DNA from: Pradoshia sp. D12
GTDB taxonomy: Bacteria > Bacillota > Bacilli > Bacillales > Pradoshiaceae
NCBI RefSeq assembly: GCF_008935075.1
Contig: NZ_CP044545.1
Location: forward strand, 3,723,587 to 3,787,586
DNA: 64,000 nt
Direction of reading: 5' to 3'
Below are positions 7,503-16,176 of this stretch, in pieces. The notes under the pieces were generated by a model. That model was not told the origin of the DNA and ran no database searches. It saw nothing but the letters and a program-made list of their open reading frames with translations. The position numbers and the translations under genes were made by a program. Position 1 is the stretch's first letter; each line of letters opens with the position of its first letter.

Positions 7503-8504
7503 TTATACTAATTTACGGCGAGTGATTCGATCAATATTATCAAGCATCATACCTGTTCCTATTGCTACGCAATCCATTGGATTTTCTGCGATTAATACAG
7601 GTACCTTTAGTTCTTCAGCCAATAACATGTCCATGCCGTGAAGCAGAGCTCCGCCGCCTGTTAGAATTACTCCGCGATCAATAATATCAGCGGATAGTTC
7701 TGGAGGTGTTTGCTCCAACACAGATTTTGCTGCATGAACAATGACATGAATGGACTCACGTAATGCCTCTTCGATTTCTTCTGAACCAACTGTGATGGTT
7801 TTTGGTAGCCCTGTCACCATATCACGTCCGCGAATATCAATAGTTTCATTACGGGAACCTTTAAAAACGGTCGCAACTTTCACTTTTATATCTTCAGCTG
7901 TACGCTCTCCGATTAAAAGCTTGTATGTACGTTTGATGTAATTTAGAATCTCGGCATCAAATTTGTCACCAGCCATTTTTATGGATGCTGATGTAACGAT
8001 ATCCCCCATTGATAATACGGCAATGTCAGTTGTGCCTCCGCCGATATCGATGACCATGTTACCGCTTGGTTGGAAGATGTCCATACCTGCGCCGATTGCC
8101 GCTACCTTTGGCTCTTCCTCAAGGTAAATCTTTTTGCCGCCACTTTTCTCTGCTGCTTCACGAATCGCTTTTTGTTCAACGCTTGTAATATTAGTTGGAC
8201 AGCAAATCAAGATACGTGGTTTTGATAAGAATCCTTTTACGTCCAATTTGTTAATGAAGTATTTTAACATGGATTCCGTTACATCAAAGTCAGCAATCAC
8301 TCCATCTTTAAGCGGTCGAATGGCAACAATATGTCCTGGAGTACGGCCAACCATACGGCGTGCTTCTTCTCCAACAGCTAATACACGATTAGTATTCTTA
8401 TCCAAGGCTACGACAGATGGCTCATTCAGCACAATTCCTTTACCCTTTACATAAATGAGTACATTTGCAGTACCTAAATCGATTCCAATATCTCTCGAAA
8501 ACAT
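7503..8504 (-). CDS. mbl: MreB-like cell-shape actin homologue Mbl
   Basis: A 333-residue bacterial actin of the MreB family that moves along the inner membrane with the wall synthesis machinery and helps set rod shape. The actin-fold nucleotide-binding motifs are clear: IGIDLGTANVLIYVKGKG at the N-terminus (phosphate 1), VIDIGGGTTDIAVLSMGD (phosphate 2) and ILTGGGALLHGMD (adenosine loop). Assignment to Mbl rather than MreB or MreBH rests on position directly after spoIIID and before flhO, as in B. subtilis. GGAGG precedes the start by about 11 bp. Confidence 0.95.
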   Translation of the reverse strand: MFSRDIGIDLGTANVLIYVKGKGIVLNEPSVVALDKNTNRVLAVGEEARRMVGRTPGHIVAIRPLKDGVIADFDVTESMLKYFINKLDVKGFLSKPRILICCPTNITSVEQKAIREAAEKSGGKKIYLEEEPKVAAIGAGMDIFQPSGNMVIDIGGGTTDIAVLSMGDIVTSASIKMAGDKFDAEILNYIKRTYKLLIGERTAEDIKVKVATVFKGSRNETIDIRGRDMVTGLPKTITVGSEEIEEALRESIHVIVHAAKSVLEQTPPELSADIIDRGVILTGGGALLHGMDMLLAEELKVPVLIAENPMDCVAIGTGMMLDNIDRITRRKLV

Positions 8505-8647
8505 AACCTAATTATCCTCCTCAAGGAACTCTACAATTCCTTCTACTGTACTAATTAAAAATTTTATCATATTTTGTAGAACAAAAGGAACTATATTACC
8601 AAAAAATCTGCCATATTCAGGAACAGTGTAGGGAATATGACTCAAAT

Positions 8648-8674
8648 TAAAAAGGCCGTTGATTTCCTCCGGCC
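8648..8674 (-). terminator. Probable terminator between spoIIID and mbl
   Basis: On the minus strand GGCCG and CGGCC flank an 11-nt loop and are followed by five T. It is weaker than neighbouring terminators and may allow read-through from spoIIID into mbl. Confidence 0.55.
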
Positions 8675-8693
8675 CCTTCCTCCTGTTATTCAA

Positions 8694-8960
8694 TTACTGA
8701 ACCGGCTCTTCCTCTGTTTTTTTATACTTCTGCTTGGTTGCTTCTCCGCCTCTTAAATGCCTGATTGATTTATGATAATCAAGTATTTCCTTAACCTCAT
8801 TAGCCAATTCCGGATTTATATCTGGCAGTCGTTCAGTTAGATCTTTATGGACAGTACTTTTGGATACACCAAACTCCTTCGCGATTACGCGAACTGTTTT
8901 TCTCGTTTCCACGATATACTTTCCAATCTTGATAGTTCTTTCTTTGATGTAATCGTGCAA
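8694..8960 (-). CDS. spoIIID: Sporulation transcription factor SpoIIID
   Basis: An 88-residue helix-turn-helix regulator made in the mother cell that activates or represses many sigma-E genes and helps switch to sigma-K. The helix-turn-helix lies at about VRVIAKEFGVSKSTVHKDL (residues 23-41), followed by the basic, DNA-contacting C-terminal helix HKSIRHLRGG. The TTG at 8958-8960 was chosen because the protein then starts M-HDYIKERTIKIGKYIVET, aligning with B. subtilis SpoIIID, and GGGAGGGCGAGGG lies upstream; 31 further upstream codons are not conserved. Regulation by sigma-E is expected from the family; a CATACTAA at about 9028 could be its -10 element but the -35 is poor. Confidence 0.93.
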   Translation of the reverse strand: MHDYIKERTIKIGKYIVETRKTVRVIAKEFGVSKSTVHKDLTERLPDINPELANEVKEILDYHKSIRHLRGGEATKQKYKKTEEEPVQ

Positions 8961-9263
8961 TTCCCTCGCCCTCCCTATTTTTTTGAGAAGTACGAGATGT
9001 TGATTCGCTGTATTGCAGCCTTTAGTATGTATTTTTATGAATGAGTAATTCATTGTCTTGGATTCCTGATAGATTTAACGAGTCTTCACCTCTTGCATTC
9101 TCTATGTGTCAGGTTTGTAAAAGTTTATTAGCTTGGTTCCACTTTTATGCACAAAACATGCAATAAGGACAAGACTTCTTTGGTTTTCGTGCCATTTAAG
9201 CCTATTCGACAACTTTTTTTCCTGCACTATTTCCCGAGAAATAACAGGCAATACGTCGAAAAA
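8961..9263. other. spoIIID upstream region, no gene seen
   Basis: About 300 bp between the spoIIID start and the spoIIQ terminator. No reading frame with a ribosome-binding site was found. It should contain the spoIIID promoter, for which only a partial sigma-E-like match is visible. Confidence 0.5.
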
Positions 9264-9295
9264 AATGCCTCCAGACAATAGAGCCTGAAGGCATT
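9264..9295 (-). terminator. spoIIQ: spoIIQ terminator
   Basis: On the minus strand an 11-bp stem (AATGCCTTCAG with CTGGAGGCATT, one G-T pair) with a 10-nt loop is followed by seven T, five bases after the spoIIQ stop. Confidence 0.93.
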
Positions 9296-9299
9296 TTCT

Positions 9300-10136
9300 T
9301 TATTCGTTACCTGGTTCTTGATTTGGATTGGACTCTTGATTCTCATTTGAGTCCTCAGATGTTTCATTACCTGCATCATCTTGATTTTCAGTTGTTTCTT
9401 CTTTTTCTTGATCAGCTGAATCTTTAGCCTTTGTATCGGCTTCCTTTTTCTCAGCTTTCAAAGAACTGATTGGTTTATCAAGATACTCTAACGGGTTGAC
9501 AGCAACATTATCTTTTCTCACTTCGAAATGGACATGGGTGCCAGCTTCTTCATTAATAGCACTTGTTCCGCCTTTGGCAAAGGTTTCACCTTGTTTAAGG
9601 TTGTCTCCCTCTTTTACTTTAATATCCTTAATGGAGGAATAATGAGTTTCTATCCCTTTATCGTGCTCAACAACAACTAAGTTACCGAGTAATGCATCTT
9701 CCTGCACACTTTTCACTTTTCCGCTCATAGAAGCCGTAACATCAAAGCCTTTTCCATCCTTCATGGCATAGTCGATTCCTGTGTTAGGCTGATACGTATT
9801 ATTATAGACAACAAGGGATGCTTCCTGTTGCTTTGTATCTCCATCCACATCATAAAATTCCTTTTTAATGACAGCAGACTCTGCCTCGCTCATTGGAATT
9901 GTGAAGGTTTCCAGCGAATTGTTCACTTCAATAGATGGCTCATTATTTTCAGACGTAATGTTTTGTTTGTTCTCAGATGGATCTTGCGTAAATTCATTAT
10001 CGCTTGCTTGATAAACTAAAATACCTGTCAAAAGGACCGCTGCACTAAAAATATAAACTGCCGGCAAAAACCAACGCTTTTTCATTATACTTTTTACTTT
10101 TGACTGAGAAGATCGTTTATTTTCTTCCTCTCTCAT
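9300..10136 (-). CDS. spoIIQ: Stage II sporulation protein SpoIIQ
   Basis: A 278-residue forespore membrane protein that, with mother-cell SpoIIIAH, forms the zipper and channel across the engulfment septum. One membrane span lies at about residues 23-40 (WFLPAVYIFSAAVLLTGILV), followed by a LytM/M23-like domain (about 100-215). The second metal motif HVHFEV is present, but the first His of the M23 motif is replaced: the site reads QPNTGIDYA, so the domain is probably not an active peptidase, as in B. subtilis SpoIIQ. The tail is a long Glu/Asn/Lys-rich low-complexity extension. The start MREEENKR follows AGAGGTG and matches the B. subtilis N-terminus. Sigma-F control is known for the family; I could not place the promoter. 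Confidence 0.92.
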   Translation of the reverse strand: MREEENKRSSQSKVKSIMKKRWFLPAVYIFSAAVLLTGILVYQASDNEFTQDPSENKQNITSENNEPSIEVNNSLETFTIPMSEAESAVIKKEFYDVDGDTKQQEASLVVYNNTYQPNTGIDYAMKDGKGFDVTASMSGKVKSVQEDALLGNLVVVEHDKGIETHYSSIKDIKVKEGDNLKQGETFAKGGTSAINEEAGTHVHFEVRKDNVAVNPLEYLDKPISSLKAEKKEADTKAKDSADQEKEETTENQDDAGNETSEDSNENQESNPNQEPGNE

Positions 10137-10263
10137 TTTCATCACCTCTGTCATCATTCTGAACACTTTTCAGAAAATATATACATGGGCGGTGAAAAAA
10201 TTTATATCTTTTGTAATACAAGCTGAAATTATGCATGAAATAATTTATTTATAAGAAGAAAAT

Positions 10264-10288
10264 AAAAAAGAGCCTATACAAAGGCTCT
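10264..10288 (-). terminator. spoIID: spoIID terminator
   Basis: On the minus strand AGAGCCT and AGGCTCT form a 7-bp stem with a 6-nt loop followed by six T, directly after the spoIID stop. Confidence 0.9.
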
Positions 10289-10295
10289 GGTCAGT

Positions 10296-11315
10296 TCACT
10301 TCTTCGCTGTATACGTAGGCAGGTAGGCTGTTGCCTGTGATATTTTTACGTCTTTATAATAGTAGGAGATGATATCCTTATAGGATTTACCTGACTGTGC
10401 CATTCCGTTCGCTCCATACTGACTCATTCCTACTCCATGACCGTAGCCCTTTGTCGTGATTACAACTTGGTCGCCCTTTTTGTACCAGGAGAAATCACTT
10501 GATTTAAGGCCAAGCTGCTCTCTTACCTTTTTACCAGTGAGACGTTTACCGCCTATCTCGATTTCTCCAATTCGATTTCCTTCTGTTCGGCTAATTATCT
10601 TGCCAACATCCTCTTTGCTCGCAACCTTCACATTTAGGAGACGTTCAAACTCTGATAACGATATCGTTGTTTCGCTTAAATATTTTGGGGATTTCTCATC
10701 CCAGGGACTGGCCACACTGCGCAGGTATGGAAGTGCATTCGGCCAGTAATCTTCTGAGTTCTCGGTGTATCCATTGCTGGTTGAGAAAAAAGATGGAGTA
10801 ATTAATTCTTCCTTATAGGTTAAAAGCTGCCCTTTCGTTGCGGAAACGGCCTCTTTAATCTTTTGCATATTCGTTTGATATTTATTTCCCCAGGCAGCTT
10901 TTAACTCTTTATCATTTAAATAGACCTGATCATTCACAGTATCCGTTATATCGGCACCCTTTGGAATTTCCTTCTTCGTTGTGGCTGTAAGTGCCTTTAC
11001 GATAAACGTTCTGGCTGTCAGGGCTTGTGCCTTTAATGCCTCTAACTCGAAATTAGCAGGCATTTCAGCCGCAACTACACCAGCTACGTATTCCTCCAAA
11101 TCTACAGCCTCCACCGTCTTTTGAGTGTTTCTGTACACTTGGATGGTTGTTTGTATCTCGGCCTTTTTCTCCGGCTGCTGTTTCGGTTCCCTTAACACGT
11201 GCTGCTCAGCCTCTGCTTCATCATCATTAAAAGGTGCGACCAGGAGTGTGGGAATCATAATAGTAACGGCTGCAACAAGACTAATAGCAAAAATAATCGG
11301 TTTCCAATGCTTCAT
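10296..11315 (-). CDS. spoIID: Stage II sporulation protein D (lytic transglycosylase)
   Basis: A 339-residue membrane-anchored lytic transglycosylase of the mother cell that cleaves septal peptidoglycan and drives engulfment together with SpoIIP and SpoIIM. Residues about 7-29 form the membrane anchor. The SpoIID/LytB domain contains the catalytic Glu84 in VVAAEMPANFELEALKAQA, the SFFSTSNGYTENSEDYW segment and the C-terminal KGYGHGVGMSQYGANG motif. The length matches B. subtilis SpoIID. A sigma-E promoter is visible about 45 bp upstream (11358-11386), which fits mother-cell expression. Confidence 0.95.
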   Translation of the reverse strand: MKHWKPIIFAISLVAAVTIMIPTLLVAPFNDDEAEAEQHVLREPKQQPEKKAEIQTTIQVYRNTQKTVEAVDLEEYVAGVVAAEMPANFELEALKAQALTARTFIVKALTATTKKEIPKGADITDTVNDQVYLNDKELKAAWGNKYQTNMQKIKEAVSATKGQLLTYKEELITPSFFSTSNGYTENSEDYWPNALPYLRSVASPWDEKSPKYLSETTISLSEFERLLNVKVASKEDVGKIISRTEGNRIGEIEIGGKRLTGKKVREQLGLKSSDFSWYKKGDQVVITTKGYGHGVGMSQYGANGMAQSGKSYKDIISYYYKDVKISQATAYLPTYTAKK

Positions 11316-11357
11316 ATAGTAGTCTCCCCTCTATTCAGTTAACTGTCCAACACTTCA

Positions 11358-11386
11358 TATGTATGAATTCTCTTATATGAATATGT
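11358..11386 (-). promoter_or_regulatory. spoIID: Sigma-E-type promoter of spoIID
   Basis: On the minus strand ACATATT (-35, 11380-11386) and CATACATA (-10, 11358-11365) are separated by 14 bp. They match the sigma-E consensus KMATATT-N14-CATACANT with one mismatch each, and the site is correctly placed for spoIID. Confidence 0.8.
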
Positions 11387-11417
11387 CTATAAATAGTTAA
11401 GAGGGGCAAACTATTTA

Positions 11418-11591
11418 TTAGGAATGATTCTTCTTTTTCTTTTCATAGTTTCTGTAAAGACTAAATAAAATATATAGAATGATTCCAAACAATAAAACAT
11501 CAAATAAAATCTTAGCTACCTTAAAGATTAAAACCGCTAAGCAAACAATTAAAATAAGTTTTATTATGGTCGATACGCTTTTGTCTTTCAA
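11418..11591 (-). CDS. Small hydrophobic membrane protein, 57 aa
   Basis: A short gene starting with TTG at 11589-11591, nine bases after a strong AAAGGAG, and ending in TAA at 11418. The 57-residue product starts M-KDKSVSTIIKLI, is almost continuously hydrophobic from about residue 8 to 45 (probably two closely spaced membrane segments broken by a Lys pair near residues 24 and 27), and ends in a basic tail with KKKKNHS. I do not recognise a family. The spoIID promoter lies immediately downstream of its stop. The basis is ribosome-binding site, frame and composition only. Confidence 0.6.
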   Translation of the reverse strand: MKDKSVSTIIKLILIVCLAVLIFKVAKILFDVLLFGIILYILFSLYRNYEKKKKNHS

Positions 11592-11679
11592 ACTAAAAAT
11601 CTCCTTTCCTTTATTTTATCAATTATAGTCTATTAAAATTTCAGATTATTTAGTGAGTTACCCCCAGAAGTGATGGAAT

Positions 11680-11868
11680 TGTGTATAAAGTTGTGGATAA
11701 CTAGTGAACGACCAATATTTTTAATAAAATCTTTAAAAAAACTTGAAAAATAAAGGTTTGAAATGTTGGAGAGCTATTTTCACACCCATCTATGTGGATA
11801 AGGCTGTTGATAACCCTGTTACAATTGTGAATAACTTGTTGTTAATTTGTTTATACACCTGTGGGTAA
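11680..11868. promoter_or_regulatory. DnaA-box cluster between spoIID and murAA
   Basis: Seven DnaA-box 9-mers (consensus TTATNCACA, mostly read as TGTGNATAA on the plus strand) lie within 190 bp. Perfect: 11680-11688, 11692-11700, 11793-11801, 11826-11834. One mismatch: 11805-11813, 11851-11859, 11860-11868. An A/T-rich stretch (11710-11765) lies between them. Chance density of perfect boxes is far lower. No dnaA or dnaN is nearby, so this is not the replication origin but probably a DnaA-titrating or regulatory cluster. Confidence 0.8.
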
Positions 11869-11933
11869 CTCTATATACGTTGATATTTATATAAAGGTAA
11901 CCAATAAATTGTCCACCGTTTTTCGTGAAAACG

Positions 11934-11960
11934 AAAAAGCCAGACATTTCTGTCTGGCTT
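11934..11960 (-). terminator. murAA: murAA terminator
   Basis: On the minus strand AAGCCAGACA and TGTCTGGCTT form a 10-bp stem with a 4-nt loop followed by TTTCG, 15 bp after the murAA stop. Confidence 0.9.
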
Positions 11961-11975
11961 TCAACGCACTAAAAT

Positions 11976-13277
11976 TTACGCGTTTTCCGCAATAACTGTA
12001 GATTCTTCCTGCTCAGAGGATTCATTAATACGCTCGATATCTGCACCAAGCGCAGCAAGTTTACCATGGAAATTCACATATCCACGATCCAAGTGCTTAA
12101 GCTCTGTTACCCGAGTGACACCGTCAGCAACAAGTCCGGATAAAATCAAGGCTGCTGCTGCGCGCAGATCTGTAGCTGCTACTTCAGCTCCCTGAAGGTT
12201 TGCTTCTCCAGAAATTATAACAGAACGGCCATCAATTTTAATATCAGCGTTCATGCGACGGAATTCTTCTACATGCATAAAGCGGTTTTCGAAGACCGTT
12301 TCAGTAATCATGCTTATTCCATTGGCACGTAACAACAATGCCATCATTTGAGATTGCATATCAGTCGGGAACCCTGGATGCGGCATTGTTTTAATATCTA
12401 CTGCTTTCATGCTATCTGACCCAATTACACGCAGGCCATCTTTCTCTTCTTTGATTGTAATACCCATCTCTTCCATTTTAGCCACAAGAGAGGATAAGTG
12501 CTCCATTACTGCACCTTGCACCAATACATTTCCGCCTGTAATTGCAGCAGCAACCATGAAAGTTCCAGCTTCAATACGGTCAGGAATAATGTAATGTTCA
12601 GTACCATATAGCTTTTCTACACCCTCAATACGGATTGTAGCTGTTCCTGCACCCTTAACCTTTGCACCCATTTTATTCAAATAGTTAGCCAGGTCCACAA
12701 TTTCAGGTTCTTTTGCACAGTTATCTAATACAGTGACACCATCTGCCAATGCAGCAGCCATCATGATGTTTTCAGTAGCTCCTACACTTGGGAAATCCAA
12801 ATAGATTTTTGCACCTTTAAGACGACCATCAACCTCAGCTTCGATAAAACCGTTGCCGACTCTCACTTTAGCGCCCATTGCTTCAAACCCTTTTAGATGC
12901 TGATCAATTGGACGTGAACCAATTGCACAGCCGCCAGGTAAAGCGACGCGAGCTTTTCCGTTTCTAGCCAATAAAGATCCCATTACAAGGACTGAAGCAC
13001 GCATTTTACGAACGTATTCGAACGGCGCTTCTTCTGCTAATGGCTTTGAGGCATCCACTGTTACAGTATTATTGCTAAAAGTGACTTCTGTATTTAAATT
13101 TCGGATTACTTCATTAATTGTATATACATCGGATAGCTCCGGAACGTCTTTAAGAACGCTTTTTCCTTCACTTGCTAATAATGTTGCAGCTAATACAGGT
13201 AAAACGGCGTTTTTTGCACCCTCTACACGAACTGTACCTTCTAACCTGTTTCCGCCGCGGACAATGATTTTTTCCAA
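11976..13277 (-). CDS. murAA: UDP-N-acetylglucosamine 1-carboxyvinyltransferase MurAA
   Basis: A 433-residue cytoplasmic enzyme that transfers enolpyruvate from PEP to UDP-GlcNAc, the first committed step of peptidoglycan synthesis. The active-site Cys117 is in [15 protein letters not shown], and Lys22/Asn23 in [13 protein letters not shown] bind substrate. Position between ywmB and spoIID identifies it as the B. subtilis MurAA equivalent, the main isozyme; a paralogue (murAB) is at 50288. The C-terminus extends past the usual end with an acidic tail ([19 protein letters not shown]). It follows ywmB by 32 bp and is probably co-transcribed with it. Confidence 0.95.
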   Translation of the reverse strand: MEKIIVRGGNRLEGTVRVEGAKNAVLPVLAATLLASEGKSVLKDVPELSDVYTINEVIRNLNTEVTFSNNTVTVDASKPLAEEAPFEYVRKMRASVLVMGSLLARNGKARVALPGGCAIGSRPIDQHLKGFEAMGAKVRVGNGFIEAEVDGRLKGAKIYLDFPSVGATENIMMAAALADGVTVLDNCAKEPEIVDLANYLNKMGAKVKGAGTATIRIEGVEKLYGTEHYIIPDRIEAGTFMVAAAITGGNVLVQGAVMEHLSSLVAKMEEMGITIKEEKDGLRVIGSDSMKAVDIKTMPHPGFPTDMQSQMMALLLRANGISMITETVFENRFMHVEEFRRMNADIKIDGRSVIISGEANLQGAEVAATDLRAAAALILSGLVADGVTRVTELKHLDRGYVNFHGKLAALGADIERINESSEQEESTVIAENA

Positions 13278-13309
13278 AGTTATTCCCCTCCGCGTTCAAT
13301 ATCTCTATA

Positions 13310-14020
13310 TTAGTATTCAAATGCTATTATCGGTGTGCCAATGGTAAACTGTGTCCCACTGTTCTTTTGATCCTCTCTGATATCTCGAAAGGCCAGTTGG
13401 AGGTTCATTCCATTGGTCATCATATTCTTAAATTGATTGCTTTTTGCAGCAACAGAAATAAAATTACTTTCTATTGCACTTTCCATTGACTTAGCTTCAT
13501 ATTCATTCATCCAGTTTTTTAGTAGAACCTTATCCATATTAGCACCGGTTATCCCTTTGATACAAGAGAAATAGTGAGGGGGGTCCTTAAACATGACCTT
13601 TGTCCCATTTTTTAGCCAGTTTTGGATAAAATCAACTTGTCCACGTGTCCACTCAGTCCCTTCTATACTCGTAATTAGGACTGTTTTTTGTGAATCACTG
13701 GACATGATTTTAATCTTCGAGGTAATATTCAACTTTTCATTCAGATATGTACCAACCAATGTTTTTCCGTTGCTGCTGGAATCTTCGCTCCAAACATAAT
13801 TGGTATATTCAGTCTGTATGTCAGCCGCCACTTCAGAAAATTGATTATCAACACTTGCTCGGGCCAAAACAATCCAATCCGTTATTTCTGCTGCTGGATC
13901 GACACGCTTTATACCCTCAGCAATCATTAGCAAGTCGCTTTTAGCCAATGCTTCTGTCGTTTTATTCCCCACATATAAAATCATCAAACCAACAATTATT
14001 GAAAGAATCACTTTTTTCAT
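13310..14020 (-). CDS. ywmB: YwmB family protein
   Basis: A 236-residue protein of the Bacillus YwmB family (TATA-box-binding-like fold), function unknown. The N-terminus (MKKVILSIIVGLMILYVGN) is a signal peptide or membrane anchor, so the bulk of the protein should lie outside the membrane. ATG 14018-14020 was chosen because GGGGAG lies ten bases upstream; a GTG nine bases further upstream is too close to that site. Gene order ywzB-ywmB-murAA matches B. subtilis. Confidence 0.85.
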   Translation of the reverse strand: MKKVILSIIVGLMILYVGNKTTEALAKSDLLMIAEGIKRVDPAAEITDWIVLARASVDNQFSEVAADIQTEYTNYVWSEDSSSNGKTLVGTYLNEKLNITSKIKIMSSDSQKTVLITSIEGTEWTRGQVDFIQNWLKNGTKVMFKDPPHYFSCIKGITGANMDKVLLKNWMNEYEAKSMESAIESNFISVAAKSNQFKNMMTNGMNLQLAFRDIREDQKNSGTQFTIGTPIIAFEY

Positions 14021-14107
14021 GTATGCCACTCTCCCCTATTGCCTTAGTTTTACCTTAGGGAATCATATGCATACAGAAATCCGTTCGTCACTTTCTGACA
14101 GCTTCGG

Positions 14108-14341
14108 TTAATTAAAGAGATTCGTTAATTGCTGAGCATAACTCCAGTAATCAAGAAAAAATCCGCTGACTGCTGAACCGATGGTAATGGTCAGCAATAT
14201 ATACAGCACTCTTGCCTGAAATACTCTTCCTGCTCTCAGCAGCTTATCAAAGTGCAGCGCTTGTAATGCCCACCATGTAACAGCTATAAAAAACAAATGA
14301 CTCACAATACTGAGCAAAGCTTGCATTCCGAATGAATTCAT
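14108..14341 (-). CDS. ywzB: YwzB, DUF1146 membrane protein
   Basis: A 77-residue integral membrane protein of the DUF1146 family, function unknown. Two membrane segments are visible (about residues 5-27 and 43-63), separated by the charged FDKLLRAGRVFQARVL segment. The start MNSFGMQALL at 14341 follows AAAGGA and gives the usual family length. In many Bacillaceae this gene lies between the atp (or nuo) operon and ywmB, as here. Confidence 0.85.
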   Translation of the reverse strand: MNSFGMQALLSIVSHLFFIAVTWWALQALHFDKLLRAGRVFQARVLYILLTITIGSAVSGFFLDYWSYAQQLTNLFN

Positions 14342-14607
14342 GGTCTTTTTTCCTTTCAAAACTAAAGATATACGAATTCAGTGTACCATATTTAAAAGGA
14401 CCGTTCCTCTTTTTCTACAAATTATCGACATTTTCTAACAAAAAGAATCTAAATCGTATGAAATAAACGGATTCTATCAAATAATGTAATAAACAGACAT
14501 ATTTAGGCACGCATAATATTATTTTACAACATAACACCTGTTAATAGCTAGATTCACTTCTTCACAATTTAATGGTAATTATTAAGTTTTCTTTACAAAG
14601 AAAACAA

Positions 14608-14638
14608 ATAAAAAGCCAGGAGGTATTTTCCCTCCTGG
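14608..14638 (-). terminator. nuo operon terminator
   Basis: On the minus strand CCAGGAGG and CCTCCTGG form an 8-bp stem with a 7-nt loop followed by CTTTTTATTT, 11 bp after the nuoN stop. The 14342-14607 stretch upstream of ywzB shows nothing else recognisable. Confidence 0.92.
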
Positions 14639-14648
14639 TCATGTAAAT

Positions 14649-16169
14649 TTATTTTAACATTTGATATATATCCGTGAAGTTCTGATGGAAGAAATCGAGC
14701 AAATAATGAGGGAATAATCCGAACAGGATCGATCCCACAGCACAAATTCCGATTACATAGTGGATGACTGATATTTTCATCTTACCCTTTGTTTCTTCTT
14801 CCGTCCTCATAAAGAGATGGACGATGATGTTGAAGTAATAGATATAGGAAATTACGGTAGTCACCAGCATGATTGCTGCCAGTATATAATGGCCTTGTTC
14901 CTTCGCAAAAAGGTTCATGAAAATATTCAGCTTTGCAATGAATCCTGCCGTACCAGGAATTCCTGCCATGGAGAGAATGAAAATACACATGGAAACCGCC
15001 AAAAATGGTGATTTTTTATACAGGCCGGCCATCATATATTGATCCTCGTCCCCAATCTTCCTATCTTCTGCTATGAATTGGATGACGGCAAAGGCCCCGG
15101 TCATCATTAGGATGTATGCAGCAAAATAGTACCAAATCGATTCAATCGTATATTCTCCAAAGGCTGTAACCGCAGCAAGCAAATATCCTGCATGGGCAAT
15201 GCTTGAATAAGCAAGCATTCGTTTCAGATTCTTTTGCCTTAATGCAATTAGATTTCCGGCAATCATCGTTATACTAGCCAGGACAGCCAGATAGTTTTGA
15301 TTGGCCGTAAAAATCGATAGGAATCCGATATCATCCATTGTTGCTGTTAAAAACACGGTAACAACGATACGAAGTAAAAGCGCAAAGCCTGCTGCTTTTG
15401 AAACAATACTCAAGAAGGCAGTCACCGGCGTCGGCGATCCTTCATATACATCAGGTGCCCACATATGGAAAGGCACGGTTGCCAGCTTGAAGGATATCCC
15501 GATTACGAAAATAAAGAAGGATAGTCCAGCAATATATTGAAGCTGCGAGTTTTCTTGGGTGGCAAATATAGTTCCAATTTCGAATATATTCGTCGTCCCG
15601 CTCACGCCGTACATATAACTCAGTGCAAACAGGATGATGGCTGTCGAGATTCCCCCATTGACCACATATTTCATTGAAGCTTCAGCTGATTTTCGGTTAT
15701 TTTTCTGCATTCCAGCCAGAATATAGGATGAAACGGACAAAAGCTCTAGCCCCACAAACAATGTAATCAAATCTCCGCTTGATGTCATGATCATGGCACC
15801 TAATAAAGCAGTTAGAAGTAAATAATAAAATTCTGCCTGATACGGCTGCATCCCAGCTCTCGGTTTATGTACCACAGCCAGCACCATGACAAAGGCTGAT
15901 CCAATCAAAAGTATAAGCTTAAATGCTTTGGCAAAGGCGTCCAATCGGAATGTATCATACAAAATCGAGCCAGCCTCCAATGGGAATAAGCCAATTAAAG
16001 AAATGATGGCAAGCCCGATACTACCAAAAGCAAACCAGCCAAGTACCTTTCTTCCAAATTGTTTAGGCATGCATAAATCCAATATAGAGAGGATGATCGC
16101 TGCACCAAGGATTATAAATTCAGGTATCATTAAATTCCAGTTCATCGACAGTAATGTTTCCATATCCAT
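14649..16169 (-). CDS. nuoN: NADH-quinone oxidoreductase subunit N
   Basis: A 506-residue antiporter-like membrane subunit of complex I with about 14 predicted helices, one of three homologous proton-translocating units. The Mrp-type core is seen in the FVGLELLSVSSYILAGMQK stretch with its conserved Glu, KLATVPFHMWAPDVYEGSP, and LKRMLAYSSIAHAGYLL. The start has GGAGGTG nine bases upstream. It is the last gene of the operon, eight bases after nuoM, and is followed by a strong terminator. Confidence 0.95.
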   Translation of the reverse strand: MDMETLLSMNWNLMIPEFIILGAAIILSILDLCMPKQFGRKVLGWFAFGSIGLAIISLIGLFPLEAGSILYDTFRLDAFAKAFKLILLIGSAFVMVLAVVHKPRAGMQPYQAEFYYLLLTALLGAMIMTSSGDLITLFVGLELLSVSSYILAGMQKNNRKSAEASMKYVVNGGISTAIILFALSYMYGVSGTTNIFEIGTIFATQENSQLQYIAGLSFFIFVIGISFKLATVPFHMWAPDVYEGSPTPVTAFLSIVSKAAGFALLLRIVVTVFLTATMDDIGFLSIFTANQNYLAVLASITMIAGNLIALRQKNLKRMLAYSSIAHAGYLLAAVTAFGEYTIESIWYYFAAYILMMTGAFAVIQFIAEDRKIGDEDQYMMAGLYKKSPFLAVSMCIFILSMAGIPGTAGFIAKLNIFMNLFAKEQGHYILAAIMLVTTVISYIYYFNIIVHLFMRTEEETKGKMKISVIHYVIGICAVGSILFGLFPHYLLDFFHQNFTDIYQMLK

Positions 16170-16176
16170 ATCTTAG

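Noticed and set aside
8508-8693. 61-codon frame between spoIIID and mbl
   Set aside because: It starts with TTG directly at the spoIIID stop, runs through the probable terminator hairpin and has no separate ribosome-binding site. It could be a small peptide but I cannot support it.
11680-11868. Chromosomal replication origin
   Set aside because: There are many DnaA boxes but no dnaA, dnaN, rpmH or other origin-linked genes in the window; gene order places this arc away from oriC.
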